DNA of 64,000 bases from Paraburkholderia silviterrae (GCF_004353915.1 NZ_SMRP01000003.1:186001-250000), one strand, 5' to 3'; counted from the stretch's first letter, positions 35,761 through 44,810 are shown. Translations and numbers: made by a program. The notes: a model not told the origin generated them from the sequence alone.

Positions 35761-36206
35761 GCGTGCGATGCGGGCATTTTCGGGGAGTTCCGCGCATCGG
35801 GCGCGGCGCGGCCTTGCTCGAAGTTGCGCTGGCGATGGCACTCATGTCGATGTGCGGGATAGGTCTGCTGGGTGCGCAGCTCGGCCTTGTGCGCCATGCA
35901 GTCGCCTCCGCGGTACGGGCGCGAGCCGCATTCGCCGCCGACGCGATCGCCGAGGCCACGCTGGAAGCGGGCGTGGCACCTCGCGATCAATGGAAGGCAC
36001 GCACTGCGCTCGTCGTGCCCGAGGGGCGCGCAACCGTGTCCACTACGGCCGGCGAGGCCTCGCTAGTCGTGCTGACATGGGCCGCGCTGCGCGACGAGGC
36101 CGCGCCTCGCTCCCTGCCGTCCGCCGACGGATGCGAAGAGGCCCAATCCGGTGGCGCGGAACCGGCACAAGGGCGAGCCTGCGTTGCGCTCGCGTTCGTC
36201 CAATGA
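35757..36206 (+). CDS. pilV: Type IV pilus minor pilin PilV-like
   Basis: 149 residues with a class III leader ending GRG, then AALLEVALAMALMSMCGIGLLG with Glu at +5. The mature part is short and Ala-rich, with a cysteine pair at the C-terminus (DGCEEA, GRACVALAFVQ). PilV by position and leader; similarity outside the first 40 residues is weak. ATGA overlaps on both sides indicate coupling with fimT and pilW. Confidence 0.78.
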   Translation: MSVRCGHFRGVPRIGRGAALLEVALAMALMSMCGIGLLGAQLGLVRHAVASAVRARAAFAADAIAEATLEAGVAPRDQWKARTALVVPEGRATVSTTAGEASLVVLTWAALRDEAAPRSLPSADGCEEAQSGGAEPAQGRACVALAFVQ

Positions 36207-37000
36207 AGTGCGCGGTGCCGCGCTCACGCGCCAGCGCAGGGCACACGTTGCTCGAATTCACGATCGCCGTTGCGCTCGGTCTCGTCGTGATCGCGGGCGC
36301 GCTTGCCGCATATCGCTCGCAGCGTCAGGCGTTTGCAGCCGCGATCGACGCCGCGCGTATCCACGATGCTGGCGTGAATGCGCTGACGCTCATGGGCGAG
36401 CAGATCCAGATGGCCGGCTTCGTGGGCGCCGACGCTCCGGCGGGGCTCGCGGGACCGCCGATCTTCGGCTGCACCGCCGGGCGTCCCACGGGAGCCAATG
36501 CGAGTTGGACGTGCGAGGCGCTCTCGAATCGCTCGGACGGCGTGGCGGTGCGCTATCGCGGCGACGCGGAGTCCACCTGGCTGGCCGCGAATGGCCAGGT
36601 CACCGATTGCCTGGGGCAGGCGGTCGGGCCGCCCGCGACCGAGGTGCTCAATCGCTTTCATGCCAAGGCGAGCAGTTCGACCGGCGAGCCTGAGCTCTAC
36701 TGCGAAGGCTCCGGCAAAGCCGGCACGGCGCAGCCGCTCGTGGAGGGCGTCGAGCGCATGCGTGTGCGTTACTGGCTGGCAGGCGCCGCGCAGGCCGTGG
36801 ACGCCGCGGCGCTCTCGCGCGATCAATGGGACTCGGTCGTGGCCGTCGATCTATGCGTGCTCGTGCGCGGCGCGCCGTTTGCCCGGCGCGTGCGCTACGT
36901 CGATTGCGACGGCGCGTCGGCCACCGCCGCGGATGGCCGAGCGCGGCAGGCCTTCTGGCGTCACGTGGCGCTGCGCAATGTGCTGGAGGCGCGCTCATGA
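36203..37000 (+). CDS. pilW: Type IV pilus minor pilin PilW-like
   Basis: 265 residues. The prepilin leader ends SAG, followed by HTLLEFTIAVALGLVVIAGALAAY. A PilW-type domain then has NALTLMGEQIQMAGFVG and the late segment VEGVERMRVRYWLAG, and disulfide candidates FGCTAGR/WTCEAL. It starts in the stop of pilV and ends in the start of the next gene. Confidence 0.85.
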   Translation: MKCAVPRSRASAGHTLLEFTIAVALGLVVIAGALAAYRSQRQAFAAAIDAARIHDAGVNALTLMGEQIQMAGFVGADAPAGLAGPPIFGCTAGRPTGANASWTCEALSNRSDGVAVRYRGDAESTWLAANGQVTDCLGQAVGPPATEVLNRFHAKASSSTGEPELYCEGSGKAGTAQPLVEGVERMRVRYWLAGAAQAVDAAALSRDQWDSVVAVDLCVLVRGAPFARRVRYVDCDGASATAADGRARQAFWRHVALRNVLEARS

Positions 37001-37521
37001 CTTTCGCGGCGCGGTGTTCGCGTAACCGGCGCCTGAGTCAGCGCGGTGTCGTATTGCCGGTAGTTCTGCTGATCGTTTCGATGATGCTCGCCACGGCGGC
37101 GGCGTGGTTCGAGGCGGTGCTGTTCGAGGCTCGCAACGCCGGCGCCGTCATCGATCAACTGCGCGCCTTCCGTGCCGCCGAAGCGGCTCTCGTACTCTGC
37201 TCGCGCGCACTGGCGGACGGCACGGCGATGGCGCCACCGGCGCCGCCGCAGCCGGGCGAACCGCAGGGCTGGCGCCGCCAGGAGCCGTTCGAGGCGCAGG
37301 CCAAGGCGCCCGTGCGGTCGTGGCCCGGCTCCGTGAGGCCGCCGCAGTGCTTCGTCGAGGCATGGCGTATCGAGGCGCGGCCGGCAGTGCGCGCGTTTCT
37401 CGTGACGGCGCGCGGATTCGGCTCAACGGACGACGCGCAAAGCTGGCTGCAGATGCAGCTCGTCCTGGACGGCACACGCATCGAGCGTCATTGGCGGCGC
37501 GTCGTAGCGAGGCCGTTTTGA
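36997..37521 (+). CDS. pilX: Type IV pilus assembly protein PilX-like
   Basis: 174 residues. The N-terminus QRGVVLPVVLLIVSMMLATAAAWFEA resembles PilX, which lacks the +5 glutamate, as here. The segment AVIDQLRAFRAAEAALVLCSRAL matches the PilX N-terminal pattern. The rest is Pro-rich and poorly conserved. 4-bp overlap with pilW. Assigned by position and N-terminus. Confidence 0.72.
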   Translation: MTFAARCSRNRRLSQRGVVLPVVLLIVSMMLATAAAWFEAVLFEARNAGAVIDQLRAFRAAEAALVLCSRALADGTAMAPPAPPQPGEPQGWRRQEPFEAQAKAPVRSWPGSVRPPQCFVEAWRIEARPAVRAFLVTARGFGSTDDAQSWLQMQLVLDGTRIERHWRRVVARPF

Positions 37522-37541
37522 TCTCGGCAAAAGGAGGGGAG

Positions 37542-37985
37542 ATGCAACGCAGTGGGCGTGGTTTTACTTTGCTCGAACTGGTTGTTGCGCTGGCGGCGAT
37601 GGCCGTCGTCGCGGCTTTCGCGTTGCCGGGATGGCGCAATCAGATCGCGCGCGGGCATCGGATCGATGCCGTCGCGGCGCTCTATCGCGCGGCACAATTC
37701 GTCGATGCGCAAAGTCCGTTGCCGGCTTCGCTCCCTGCAGGTATGGATCAGGCGCCGCCGGGGGGCACGGCGGTTTATCGGCTGAAACTCCTGGCGGCAG
37801 ACGAAACGAACGGTGGTTATACGATCGTGGCCTCGCCCACGGAAACGGGCCCGATGCGTAACGATCCATGCGGGGCGTTCATGCTCGATGCAAACGGTAC
37901 GCGTGGCAATCAGGCGCCTGGCCTCGCCAATGCGGCCGTGCCCGTGACGGTTCCCAATTCGCGCGATTGCTGGCGGGACCGCTGA
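37542..37985 (+). CDS. pilE: Type IV pilin-like protein PilE
   Basis: 147 residues with a short leader MQRSGRG and then FTLLELVVALAAMAVVAAFALPGWRNQIARG, a classical pilin N-terminus. The C-terminus has the cysteine pair NDPCGAFML/SRDCWRDR that closes the D-region loop. ATG 37542 follows AAGGAGGGGAG, the strongest ribosome site of the operon, implying higher expression than the upstream minor pilins. Last gene; no clear terminator before the convergent DUF3318 gene. Confidence 0.82.
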   Translation: MQRSGRGFTLLELVVALAAMAVVAAFALPGWRNQIARGHRIDAVAALYRAAQFVDAQSPLPASLPAGMDQAPPGGTAVYRLKLLAADETNGGYTIVASPTETGPMRNDPCGAFMLDANGTRGNQAPGLANAAVPVTVPNSRDCWRDR

Positions 37986-38017
37986 GCCGGGCAGCAGAGG
38001 GCGGCTTGAACGGCGCG

Positions 38018-38494
38018 TTAGCCGGTGATGTCGTCTTCTTCGGACGCGTAGCGCCGCGCGCCGCCGTTTGGCGTGCCTCGCTGGCGGCGCACCTGTTTCC
38101 AGATGCGCCAGGCCTCCCAGGCCGTGAGCGCGAGGCCGCCCCATTTCACGACCGGGCGGGCAGCCGAGGCGACGCTCTCGCGCAGCGGCTTGGCCAGCAC
38201 GAGCGAGGCGATGGAGCTCAAGAGGGGATATTGCTTGAGCAGGTTGCCGAGCCCGGCGCCCATGCGGCCCACGCTTGTGCCGGTGCCGCCGAAACCCGGC
38301 ACGAGAAAGCGCAGCCAGCTGAAGTGCGTGACCGCCTCGCGCAACTCGACAACCGAGGCCGCCATCTCGGCACGCTCGACGCTCGCGCGCACGATCAGCA
38401 GTTCCTTGCGCAAGGCGCGCAATTGCGGTGTCGACAGGTCGCGGGTACGCGTGCGTTCAGGGCGAAAGGCGTTGTCCGGTCGAGGTTGGCTCAT
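38018..38494 (-). CDS. DUF3318 domain protein
   Basis: 158 residues with two weakly hydrophobic helical segments (FLVPGFGGTGTSVGRMGAGLGNLL; PVVKWGGLALTAWEAWRIW) and a charged N-terminal region LRALRKELLIVRASVERAEM. Matches Burkholderiales DUF3318 proteins. It follows the holin-like and DUF883 genes in the same direction, occupying the place of yqjK in the enterobacterial yqjCDEK set. Likely a membrane-stress accessory; function unknown. Confidence 0.8.
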   Translation of the reverse strand: MSQPRPDNAFRPERTRTRDLSTPQLRALRKELLIVRASVERAEMAASVVELREAVTHFSWLRFLVPGFGGTGTSVGRMGAGLGNLLKQYPLLSSIASLVLAKPLRESVASAARPVVKWGGLALTAWEAWRIWKQVRRQRGTPNGGARRYASEEDDITG

Positions 38495-38554
38495 GGATTG
38501 GATTCGGGCTTGGATTCGGGCTTGGATTCGCCGCTGGCGGTTGGCAAACGTGGA

Positions 38555-38941
38555 CTAGGGCTTGCGAAGGATTTCACGATCCTTCTCGAATTCTTCGAGC
38601 GTCGCCTGGAATACGAGCGGCGCATTGCGCAGGCCATTGCGCGCCTTCAGGCCGCAGATGAGCGCACCGAGCCCATAGACGATGGTGATCCCGGCGAGTG
38701 CCTGCCAGCGCCAGGTGTCCCAGAAAGCGATTGCGACGAGTGCGGTCAGCGCGATCAGCGCCATGGCCCCAAGCAGCATCGCCGCGAGTCCGAGGAACAG
38801 CACGCCGAGCAGGCGTTCCTTCTCCTCTGCCAATTCGATGCCGATCAGCTCGAGCCGCGTGTGAAGCATCGCGAACGCGGAGCCGAGGAGACGGCGCGCC
38901 GGCCCGTGTTCTTGTCGCTGCGATTGGGTGTCTGTCGTCAT
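38555..38941 (-). CDS. Phage-holin-like family protein (YqjE-type)
   Basis: 128 residues with two close membrane helices (LGVLFLGLAAMLLGAMALIALTALVAIAFW and LAGITIVYGLGALICGL), preceded by a short amphipathic region HTRLELIGIELAEEKERL. Belongs to the holin-X/YqjE-like family, which are not true phage holins here. Part of the DUF883-YqjE-DUF3318 group. The start at 38941 is chosen from the conserved N-terminus; the longer open frame is antisense noise. Confidence 0.85.
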   Translation of the reverse strand: MTTDTQSQRQEHGPARRLLGSAFAMLHTRLELIGIELAEEKERLLGVLFLGLAAMLLGAMALIALTALVAIAFWDTWRWQALAGITIVYGLGALICGLKARNGLRNAPLVFQATLEEFEKDREILRKP

Positions 38942-39007
38942 GGCGAATGCGGTTGGCGAGCACGTGTGCGCGCGAGGCGAGTGCGCGAGGAAAGCGCTCA
39001 GAAAAGA

Positions 39008-39032
39008 CAGGCCGGTGCAGTGCACCGGCCTG
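39008..39032. terminator. 25-bp palindrome after the DUF883 gene
   Basis: CAGGCCGGTGCA / TGCACCGGCCTG, perfect 12-base arms around one central base. On the minus strand TCTTTT follows, so it can act as a partial terminator between the DUF883 and YqjE-like genes. Confidence 0.6.
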
Positions 39033-39186
39033 CAGGCTTGTGGTTCGGCCAGGTAACGGCCACGGTTGACCCAGTGGCGCCGGGCTGGTGCCCAGCATTT
39101 CCGTGAACGCTGCGCATCGTCAGCCGCCTTGCGTGGGCCGCCCGCGACGTGTCGTGGCGAGCGCTCCGCGGCTGCAAACCGCGCTG

Positions 39187-39489
39187 TTACTTGCGGTTGA
39201 TCAACAAGCCCACGAGAACACCCACGCCGGCGGCAATGCCGATCGACGCCCACGGATGCTCGTGCACGTAGTCGTCGGTGGCGCGCGCCGCCTTTTTGCC
39301 TTTCTCGACCACGACGACCTGAACGTCGGCCGCCTTTTCCTTGGCTTGCTTCAGGCGCGTGAGGGCCGTTTCGCGAAGCTCCGAAGCGCGCTCGCCCGTG
39401 GCGCTCGCCGCTTGCTTGAGCAGGTCCTCCGCATCCGCGAGGACGGTTTTGATATCCGACATCAGCCTCTCCTTGTTGACCTCTGACAT
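39187..39489 (-). CDS. DUF883 family protein (ElaB/YqjD-like)
   Basis: 100 residues. A long amphipathic helix (DIKTVLADAEDLLKQAASATGERASELRETALTRLKQAK) and a C-terminal membrane helix (WASIGIAAGVGVLVGLLINRK) with the conserved HPW before it are the ElaB/YqjD signature. Family members bind ribosomes through the soluble part and anchor them to the membrane in stationary phase. First of three stress-linked genes. Two start options at 39489 and 39462; the longer is used. Confidence 0.9.
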   Translation of the reverse strand: MSEVNKERLMSDIKTVLADAEDLLKQAASATGERASELRETALTRLKQAKEKAADVQVVVVEKGKKAARATDDYVHEHPWASIGIAAGVGVLVGLLINRK

Positions 39490-39874
39490 TGACTAGCTCC
39501 CATCGTGTCACATCACGCGTGAATCGTAACAAAGATACGAGCGCTGGCAAGCGTGGCGGGCCGCCGCCGGGCAAGAATTCCGCACAAATCGTTCCTGCGG
39601 GGGCGCGTGGCGGCTTTCCGAAGCGCACGCGTGGTGCTGCCCTGCGCATGCTGTGGCCGCACAGGTATTCACAGTAAAACAAATGGAGTTGATCTGGAAC
39701 CAAAAGTTTCCGCGATCGTGGCCAAAATTACCAAAACTCATAACGGTCTGACCCGATGTTCGTTCGCGGGGCATGAGCGCACCCTGTATGCTTGAATGTA
39801 GTAAATGTCCACTGGATCAACGGGCCGCGCGCAGCGGCTGGTCCACCACATTCAAATTCAAAGGAAACCACACC

Positions 39875-40513
39875 ATGAGTCTGCGTCTTGGCGATATCGC
39901 ACCCGACTTCGAGCAGGATTCGAGCGTTGGCCGCATCAAATTTCATGACTGGCTCGGCAATAGCTGGGGCGTGCTGTTCTCGCACCCGGCCGACTTCACG
40001 CCGGTCTGCACGACCGAGCTCGGCCTGACCGCAAAGCTCAAGGACGAATTTGCGCAGCGCAATGTCAAGACGATTGCGCTTTCGGTGGATAGCGCCGAGT
40101 CGCACAACGAGTGGATCAAGGACATCAACGAGACCCAGGCGGCTAGCGTCGGCTTCCCGATTCTCGCCGATGGCGATCGAAAGGTGTCCACGCTCTACGA
40201 CATGATCCACCCGAATGCGAACGAGACGTTCACGGTGCGCTCGCTCTTCGTGATCGATCCGAACAAGAAGGTGCGCCTCATCATCACGTATCCGGCGAGC
40301 ACGGGCCGCAATTTCGACGAAGTGCTGCGCGTGATCGATTCGCTGCAACTCACCGACAACTACCAGGTTGCAACGCCCGGCAACTGGAAGCAGGGCGACG
40401 ATGTCGTGATCGTGCCGTCGCTGAAGGACGAAGAAGTCCTCAAGCAGAAGTTTCCGAAGGGCTACAAGGCGCTGCGTCCGTATCTGCGCCTGACGCCGCA
40501 GCCGAACAAGTAA
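39875..40513 (+). CDS. 1-Cys peroxiredoxin (Prx6 family)
   Basis: 212 residues. The active-site segment HPADFTPVCTTELG contains the peroxidatic Cys; no resolving Cys is in the usual C-terminal place. YPASTGRNFDEVLRVIDSLQL and GWKALRPYL-like KGYKALRPYLRL are Prx6 landmarks. It reduces hydrogen or organic peroxides. ATG 39875 has AAAGGAAA upstream. Single gene ending in a bidirectional terminator. Confidence 0.95.
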   Translation: MSLRLGDIAPDFEQDSSVGRIKFHDWLGNSWGVLFSHPADFTPVCTTELGLTAKLKDEFAQRNVKTIALSVDSAESHNEWIKDINETQAASVGFPILADGDRKVSTLYDMIHPNANETFTVRSLFVIDPNKKVRLIITYPASTGRNFDEVLRVIDSLQLTDNYQVATPGNWKQGDDVVIVPSLKDEEVLKQKFPKGYKALRPYLRLTPQPNK

Positions 40514-40577
40514 GGCAAGCCGCTCGGCCTGGCTGCGCATCGCGCGCGGTACGGAGCGCGCGGGGCAACAAAGCGAA

Positions 40578-40614
40578 AAGCGCCGCACGAGTCGATTCGT
40601 GCGGCGCTTTTTTT
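40578..40614. terminator. Bidirectional terminator between peroxiredoxin and gcdH
   Basis: AAGCGCCGCACGA pairs with TCGTGCGGCGCTT around a 6-nt loop, with seven T on the plus side. Serves the convergent genes, best on the plus strand. Confidence 0.93.
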
Positions 40615-40642
40615 CATACGCCAACGGCTGCGGGGAGCGCGT

Positions 40643-41833
40643 TTAGAAGAACGCCTGAATACCCGTCTGCGCCCGGCCGAGGATCAGCGCGTGGATGTCG
40701 TGCGTGCCTTCGTAGGTGTTCACCACTTCGAGATTCACGAGGTGGCGCGCCACGCCGAACTCGTCGGAGATGCCGTTGCCGCCCAGCATGTCGCGCGCGA
40801 GGCGTGCGATGTCGAGCGACTTGCCGCACGAGTTGCGCTTCATGATCGAGGTGATCTCGACCGCCGCCGTGCCTTCGTCCTTCATGCGGCCGAGGCGCAG
40901 GCAGCCTTGCAGGCCGAGCGTGATTTCGGTCTGCATGTCGGCGAGCTTCTTCTGGATCAGCTGGTTCGCTGCCAGCGGGCGGCCGAACTGCTTGCGGTCG
41001 AGCACGTACTGGCGCGCCGTGTGCCAGCACGCCTCAGCGGCGCCAAGCGCACCCCAGGCAATGCCGTAGCGCGCCGAATTCAGACACGTGAACGGACCGC
41101 GCAGGCCCTTCACGCCCGGCATGATGTTCTCTTCGGGCACGAACACTTCGTCGAGCACGATTTCGCCGGTGATCGACGCGCGCAGGCCCACCTTGCCATG
41201 GATCGCCGGTGCGGAAAGACCCTTCCAGCCCTTCTCCAGAATGAAGCCGCGGATGTCGTCCTTGCCGTCTTCCTCGAGCTTCGCCCAGACGACGAACACG
41301 TCGGCGATCGGCGAGTTCGTGATCCACATCTTGGCGCCCGAGAGCGAGTAGCCGCCGTTCACCTTCTTCGCGCGCGTGACCATGCTGCCCGGGTCGGAGC
41401 CGTGGTTCGGCTCGGTCAGGCCGAAGCAGCCGATCCATTCGCCGCTCGCGAGCTTGGGCAGGTACTTCTGCTTTTGCGCTTCCGAGCCGAATTCATAGAT
41501 CGGCACCATCACGAGCGACGACTGCACCGACATCATCGAGCGATAGCCCGAGTCGACGCGCTCCACTTCGCGCGCGATCAGGCCGTAGGCGACGTAGTTC
41601 AGGCCGGGGCCGCCGTATTGCTCGGGGATCGTCGGGCCGAGCAGGCCGACTTCGCCCATTTCGCGGAAGATCGATGCATCGGTCTTTTCGTGACGGAACG
41701 CTTCGAGCACGCGCGGCGCGAGCTTGTCCTGTGAATAGGCAGCGGCGGCGTCGCGCACCATGCGCTCGTCTTCGGTGAGTTGCTGGTCGAGCAACAGCGG
41801 ATCTTCCCAATGGAACTGGGCGTGTGCGGCCAT
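40643..41833 (-). CDS. gcdH: Glutaryl-CoA dehydrogenase
   Basis: 396-residue flavin acyl-CoA dehydrogenase that converts glutaryl-CoA to crotonyl-CoA in lysine/tryptophan breakdown. It shows [38 protein letters not shown], the arginine-rich N-segment [16 protein letters not shown], and the catalytic glutamate in [24 protein letters not shown]. The start at 41833 gives the GcdH N-terminus [11 protein letters not shown]; the open frame upstream is not conserved. Divergent from an IclR regulator with a palindrome and a long hairpin between them. Confidence 0.95.
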   Translation of the reverse strand: MAAHAQFHWEDPLLLDQQLTEDERMVRDAAAAYSQDKLAPRVLEAFRHEKTDASIFREMGEVGLLGPTIPEQYGGPGLNYVAYGLIAREVERVDSGYRSMMSVQSSLVMVPIYEFGSEAQKQKYLPKLASGEWIGCFGLTEPNHGSDPGSMVTRAKKVNGGYSLSGAKMWITNSPIADVFVVWAKLEEDGKDDIRGFILEKGWKGLSAPAIHGKVGLRASITGEIVLDEVFVPEENIMPGVKGLRGPFTCLNSARYGIAWGALGAAEACWHTARQYVLDRKQFGRPLAANQLIQKKLADMQTEITLGLQGCLRLGRMKDEGTAAVEITSIMKRNSCGKSLDIARLARDMLGGNGISDEFGVARHLVNLEVVNTYEGTHDIHALILGRAQTGIQAFF

Positions 41834-41873
41834 GGTGTCTCTCCTGTCGAACGCAGTTGGCGCTTTAGCTGTC

Positions 41874-41907
41874 GGCCGGAGCCAGTGCTTTAGCACTGAC
41901 TCCGGCC
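41874..41907. promoter_or_regulatory. Long hairpin in the gcdH leader
   Basis: GGCCGGAGCCAGTGCT and AGCACTGACTCCGGCC form a 16-bp inverted repeat with one mismatch and only two bases between, 41 bp upstream of the gcdH start. No T run is present. Could be an attenuator, an mRNA stabiliser or a regulator site. Confidence 0.5.
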
Positions 41908-41985
41908 CCATGCAGGGCACTTACTGCGATCCCATGCAAGTTGGTTGCGAAATCTCTCGAAATGGGCAATTTGCGCTTGACTGAA

Positions 41986-42002
41986 GTTCCGCCAAGCGGA
42001 AC
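41986..42002. promoter_or_regulatory. Palindromic operator, likely for the IclR regulator
   Basis: GTTCCGC-CAA-GCGGAAC, perfect 7-bp arms with a 3-bp spacer, 41 bp before the IclR start and 153 bp before gcdH. IclR-type proteins commonly bind GC-rich palindromes of this form. Confidence 0.65.
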
Positions 42003-42043
42003 AATGTTTTGCAAATTGATCTTAGTGTATCACCAGCCCGCTC

Positions 42044-42859
42044 ATGTCTGCATCTGAAATGAATTCATCTTCATCGTTTTCTTCCGCGCTGACAGAGGGT
42101 CCGATCGACGAGCGCAAGTTCGTCGTGGCGCTCGCGCGCGGGCTCGAACTGCTGCGCGCCTTCCGGCCCGGCGAGACGCTGCTCGGCAACCGCGATTTCG
42201 TCGTGCGCACCGGCTTGCCGAAGGCGACCGTCAACCGGCTCGCGTACACGCTCACCATGCTCGGCTATCTGCGCTTTGACGAATCGCTCGGCAAATATGC
42301 GCTCGACGCCGGCGTGCTCTCGCTGGGTTTCGCCTTGCTCTCGGGCACGGACACGCTCGAGCTCGCGCGCCCGCACATGCGCGTGTTCGCGCGCGAGGTG
42401 GGGGCGGCGGTGTCGTTGGGATGCCGCGACGGCCTCGATGTCATTTACCTCGAGACCATCCGCAGCGAGACAGCGCTCACGCTGGGGCTTGCCTCGGGCT
42501 CGCACCTCTCGATGCTGACGAGTTCGATGGGGCGCGCGTACCTCGCGGTGCAGCCGCTCGACGTGCGCGCGGCGCTCTTTGCGGAGCTGGAAAAGGCGGC
42601 GGGCGCCGAGGGCCCCGCGCAGGTTGCGGCGGCCAAGCGGGAGATCGAGGTCTTTGCGAAGGAAGGCGTCTGCTATTCGTTTCGCGACTGGCATGAAGAC
42701 GTCAACGCCGTGGCGGTGCCGTTTCGCGAGCCGCGCGAGCGGCGCTGGCTGGTGCTCAGTTGCAGCGGGCCGGCTTCGTCGATGGGGCCGGACGTGTTTC
42801 GCGAACGCGTGGCGCCGCTCTTGAAGTCGCTGGCGCGCAGGCTAGGCGAGACGGTGTGA
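42044..42859 (+). CDS. IclR-family transcriptional regulator
   Basis: 271 residues. The N-terminal winged HTH contains RDFVVRTGLPKATVNRLAYTLTMLGYLRFDE, and the effector domain carries LARPHMRVFAREVGAAVSLGCRDG, YLETIRSE, SSMGRAYLA and a C-terminal FREPRERRWLVLSCSGPAS. Divergently placed from gcdH, so it probably regulates glutaryl-CoA catabolism; the ligand is unproven. Followed by a bidirectional terminator. Confidence 0.92.
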   Translation: MSASEMNSSSSFSSALTEGPIDERKFVVALARGLELLRAFRPGETLLGNRDFVVRTGLPKATVNRLAYTLTMLGYLRFDESLGKYALDAGVLSLGFALLSGTDTLELARPHMRVFAREVGAAVSLGCRDGLDVIYLETIRSETALTLGLASGSHLSMLTSSMGRAYLAVQPLDVRAALFAELEKAAGAEGPAQVAAAKREIEVFAKEGVCYSFRDWHEDVNAVAVPFREPRERRWLVLSCSGPASSMGPDVFRERVAPLLKSLARRLGETV

Positions 42860-42880
42860 TCCGCGTTGCAGCAGGCGAAA

Positions 42881-42907
42881 AAAAGCCGACCCGAGGGTCG
42901 GCTTTTT
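42881..42907. terminator. Bidirectional terminator between IclR gene and argF
   Basis: AGCCGACCC/GGGTCGGCT stem with a 2-nt centre. A run on the left and TTTTT on the right serve both convergent genes. Confidence 0.92.
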
Positions 42908-42928
42908 GCGTGAAGCGGTGTGCCCGGC

Positions 42929-43858
42929 TTAGTGATTCAGGCGGCCGAGCAGCAGGAACTCCATGAGCGCCTTCTGGACGTGCAGACGGTTTTCTGCCTC
43001 GTCCCAGACCACGCTTTGCGGGCCGTCGATCACTTCGGCGCTCACTTCCTCGCCGCGGTGCGCGGGCAGGCAGTGCATGAAGAGGGCGTCGGGGTTGGCA
43101 CGCGCCATCATTTCGGCGTCCACGCACCAGTCGGCGAAGGCCTTCATGCGCGCCTCGTTTTCGGCCTCGAAACCCATGCTGGTCCAGACGTCCGTGGTCA
43201 CGAGGTCGGCGCCTGCGCAGGCTTCGTTCGGGTCGTCGAACACCGCGTAGAAGGGCGCGCTTTCCGGCGCGACGAGAGCCGGATCGAGCGGGTAGCCCGG
43301 CGGCGTGGAGATGCGCAGCTTGAAGTCGAGGATTTGCGCGGCTTCGATCCACGTGTAGAGCATGTTGTTGGCGTCGCCCACCCACGCCACGGTCTTGCCG
43401 CGGATCGGGCCGCGATGCTCGTAGTACGTGAAGATGTCGGCCAGCACCTGGCAGGGGTGGTATTCGTTCGTGAGACCGTTGATGACCGGCACACGCGAGC
43501 TTTCGGCAAAGCGCTGGAGAATGTCCTGGCCGAACGTACGGATCATGATGATGTCCACCATGCGCGAGATGACCTGCGCCGAATCCTCGATGGGCTCGCC
43601 GCGGCCGAGCTGCGTGTCGCGCGTGTTCATGAACACGGCGTGGCCGCCCAGCTGGAAGATGCCTGCCTCGAACGAAAGGCGCGTGCGCGTCGAGCTCTTC
43701 TCGAAGATCATCGCGAGCGTGCGGTCGTGCAGCGGGTGATAGGTCTCGTAGTTCTTGAACTTGCGCTTCAGGATGCGCGCGCGCTCCAGCACATATTCAT
43801 AATCGTCAAGGGAGAAATCCTTGAACTGCAGGTAATGGCGTATGGTACGGGAGGTCAT
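42929..43858 (-). CDS. argF: Ornithine carbamoyltransferase
   Basis: 309-residue enzyme of arginine biosynthesis (ornithine + carbamoyl phosphate to citrulline). It has the carbamoyl-phosphate loop KSSTRTR, HPCQVLAD, ornithine-binding TDVWTSMG and the HCLPAHRG motif. The start at 43858 (MTSRTIRHYLQFKDFS) is the family start; the frame extends to 43936 upstream without similarity. Single-gene unit here. Confidence 0.97.
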   Translation of the reverse strand: MTSRTIRHYLQFKDFSLDDYEYVLERARILKRKFKNYETYHPLHDRTLAMIFEKSSTRTRLSFEAGIFQLGGHAVFMNTRDTQLGRGEPIEDSAQVISRMVDIIMIRTFGQDILQRFAESSRVPVINGLTNEYHPCQVLADIFTYYEHRGPIRGKTVAWVGDANNMLYTWIEAAQILDFKLRISTPPGYPLDPALVAPESAPFYAVFDDPNEACAGADLVTTDVWTSMGFEAENEARMKAFADWCVDAEMMARANPDALFMHCLPAHRGEEVSAEVIDGPQSVVWDEAENRLHVQKALMEFLLLGRLNH

Positions 43859-44392
43859 GAAACGAAAACGGCGCCCGATCCGGCCTCGAACTGCAGGATT
43901 GGGCCGGCGACGCCGCTGCGGTTGGTGGTAAGTCAATGCAGCATAAAGGATTTTGCGGACTTTGACGAGTCGGCCGGGAGGGACAGGCAGGGCAGGGTCA
44001 GCTTCGGCGCCGGGTGCCGCGCGAGCAGGCGAGAGCGGGCGCTGAACACCGCCAGGCGTCGTATGTGCGGTGCGTCAAAAGAGCTGCTGCGCTATAATCT
44101 CACAGATTTTTCAGGCACGACGGCGGGCTTGACGCGCACAGCGCGGGGCTCGCGGGAGTGGCCTGTGCGCTGGCCGGCTGCTGTGCTGCACGTTCGATGC
44201 GGCGTCACGCAGGTCGGGTGCGCGAACGGCCTCTTCCCTCTCCATCGGACTGTATTGGCGCGCGGCCATCGGGCGAACTGCCCGCGGCTGGAGCTCCGCG
44301 GCACAAGCGCGGGCGGCGCGCTCGTGCTCAAGTTTCAGCTGCATAAGCGCACCGCGTCACCGCGGCACCGCGCAGTCATACAGGTACCCTAC
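43859..44392. promoter_or_regulatory. Divergent argF / DUF3579 intergenic region
   Basis: 534 bp without a gene. A plus-strand TATAAT at 44093-44098 has no convincing -35 box and would give a leader of about 290 nt for the DUF3579 gene. A clear ARG box was not identified. ORFs in this span are GC-rich chance frames. Confidence 0.4.
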
Positions 44393-44740
44393 ATGGCCGA
44401 CGAAGCTCCAACCGAATACTTCATTCAAGGCATCACCAGTACCGGGAAGAAGTTCCGCCCGAGCGACTGGTCGGAGCGCCTGGCGGGGGTGATGTCGAGC
44501 TTTGGCCCGAAGGCGTCGGCCAATGCGCGCGGGCCGAACGCCTATCTGCGCTATTCGCTTTACGTGCGGCCGACGATGATCGGCGACCTCAAGGTCGTGG
44601 TGCTGGATTCGCGCCTGAAGGACGTCGAGCCGATGGCCTTCAATTTCGTGATGAGCTTCGCCAAGGACAACGATCTCGTGGTGACCGAGGCGTGCGAGTT
44701 GCCGCTCGATCACGCGACGCAGCAGGGCGGCGGCCGCTGA
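44393..44740 (+). CDS. DUF3579 domain protein
   Basis: 115 residues: EYFIQGITSTGKKFRPSDWSERLAGVMSSFG, PNAYLRYSLYVRPTMIGDLKVVVLD and EPMAFNFVMSFAKDNDLVV. This is a small conserved beta-proteobacterial family that usually sits next to argF, as here; biochemical role unknown. The ATG at 44393 follows a weak site. The long in-frame extension upstream is not conserved. Confidence 0.88.
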   Translation: MADEAPTEYFIQGITSTGKKFRPSDWSERLAGVMSSFGPKASANARGPNAYLRYSLYVRPTMIGDLKVVVLDSRLKDVEPMAFNFVMSFAKDNDLVVTEACELPLDHATQQGGGR

Positions 44741-44810
44741 GCCGAAAGACATCCAACGCGCCGCAAGGTGCGCGAAGAAGGGCGCAGTGGTGCGCCGCTT
44801 CCACCGAACG

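Noticed and set aside
38555..38941. Prophage remnant suggested by a holin-like gene
   Set aside because: The family is a chromosomal YqjE-like membrane protein sitting with DUF883 and DUF3318; no other phage gene is present.
42920..44740. 606-codon frame read as one protein
   Set aside because: Antisense of argF joined to the DUF3579 gene in the same frame; only the last 115 residues are real.
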